DNA from: Tissierellia bacterium
Lineage (GTDB): Bacteria; Bacillota_A; Clostridia; Tissierellales; Peptoniphilaceae
Direction of reading: 5' to 3'
Assembly: GCA_012513395.1 (NCBI GenBank)
Contig: JAAZCH010000047.1
Location: 1 to 5,367 of the forward strand
Length of the DNA stretch: 5,367 nucleotides
Each line of letters opens with the position of its first letter. Positions within the stretch are counted from its first letter, which is position 1. The notes beneath the pieces were generated by a model, which saw only the letters and a list, made by a program, of their open reading frames with translations, was not told where the DNA came from and did no database searches. A program made the position numbers and the translations under genes. This document shows positions 5,142 to 5,367 of this stretch, one piece after another.

Positions 5142-5367
5142 ATTTGTCGTTTTGTGACTTTGTGGAAGCTTCAAAACCCTATTAAATCCAGCGTTTTTAC
5201 CCCTTGTCACTATTATGACATCCTCCCCAGCGAAGAAGTCAAGAACCGTCGAGTCCCTTTTGCTTAATAACTTTATAGTATCTTTTACAAGAATTACAGA
5301 TTTGGGAAAGTCAAACTTTTTACTTCCTAGTATGTCATTAAGGATTTTGGTTCCATAGTGATATGCA
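5127..5367 (-). pseudogene. Truncated beta-class (type III Mod-like) DNA methyltransferase, broken at the SAM-binding motif
   Basis: Reading in from the right edge (first full codon at 5366), the frame gives 47 residues. They include HYGTKILNDILG, then FDFPKSVILVKDTIKLLSK and RDSTVLDFFAG. This is the characteristic C-terminal block of N6/N4 DNA methyltransferases of the type III Mod kind, where PK-V-L-----L precedes the SAM-binding motif I, DFFAGSGTT. Here similarity stops exactly after DFFAG. The next residues are EDVIIVTRGK, and 32 unrelated codons run to TAG at 5127-5129. With motif I and everything after it lost, the enzyme should be unable to bind SAM properly. Its N-terminal part, including the catalytic DPPY-type motif, would lie beyond the window. 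It shares strand with the element genes but is interpreted as flanking host (or older element) sequence. Family recognition is strong; insertion as the cause of truncation is inferred. Confidence 0.82.
5205..5230. other. Putative element end / attachment junction in the methyltransferase gene
   Basis: Methyltransferase similarity ends at the GCT-GGG codons (5231-5226), so the junction should be at about 5222-5230. Directly inside lies a small inverted repeat, TGTCA (5205-5209) and TGACA (5216-5220), with a 6-base spacer, the kind of imperfect dyad recombinases bind. No recombinase gene is in the window; in such ICEs it is usually at the other end. The exact core and its partner att site cannot be determined from one end. 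Confidence 0.5.

Noticed and set aside
1..5367. CRISPR array, insertion sequence, rRNA or tRNA
   Set aside because: No regularly spaced direct repeats with unique spacers, no transposase, and no conserved RNA-gene sequence was seen on either strand.

Overview
The window looks like one end of an integrative and conjugative element (ICE), or a closely related plasmid-like element, in a low-GC Bacillota (Clostridia or Streptococcus type). The evidence is the low GC content, the strong AGGAGG ribosome binding sites with frequent GTG and TTG starts, and a conserved backbone. That backbone is a RepA_N-type replication initiator, a DnaC-like ATPase, a PcfB/DUF3801 protein and a VirD4/TraG coupling protein, as in Tn1549-like ICEs and pCF10-like plasmids. 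All genes are on the minus strand, so transcription runs from high to low coordinates. The species cannot be named from this sequence.

Right edge (about 5127-5367): the inward-reading end of a beta-class (type III Mod-like) DNA methyltransferase gene enters the window. It breaks immediately after its SAM-binding motif begins (DFFAG, where the family continues with SGTT). After that the reading frame runs 32 unrelated codons to a stop. I read this as a host gene cut by the element, with the junction near 5222-5230. A 14-bp inverted repeat follows at 5087-5141.

Accessory cassette (3791-5001): a clear sigma-70 promoter drives a tight three-gene operon. It encodes an XRE-type regulator with a hydrophobic C-terminus, a small membrane protein with a possible SH3-like soluble domain, and a small acidic zinc-ribbon protein. 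It ends at a strong intrinsic terminator at 3725-3759. I do not recognise this trio as a named system.

Replication and transfer backbone (1-3699): repA, a dnaC-like loader, pcfB, a BRO/KilA-type antirepressor-like gene and virD4 (cut by the window's left edge). They overlap or are spaced by a few bases, with Shine-Dalgarno sequences overlapping upstream stop codons, so they are almost certainly one translationally coupled operon. RepA probably recognises an origin, possibly the out-of-frame DNA repeats inside its own gene, and the DnaC-like ATPase would load helicase. PcfB and VirD4 would bring the relaxosome to the type IV secretion channel. The terminator leaves almost no room for a promoter in front of repA, so readthrough or attenuation may control the backbone operon.
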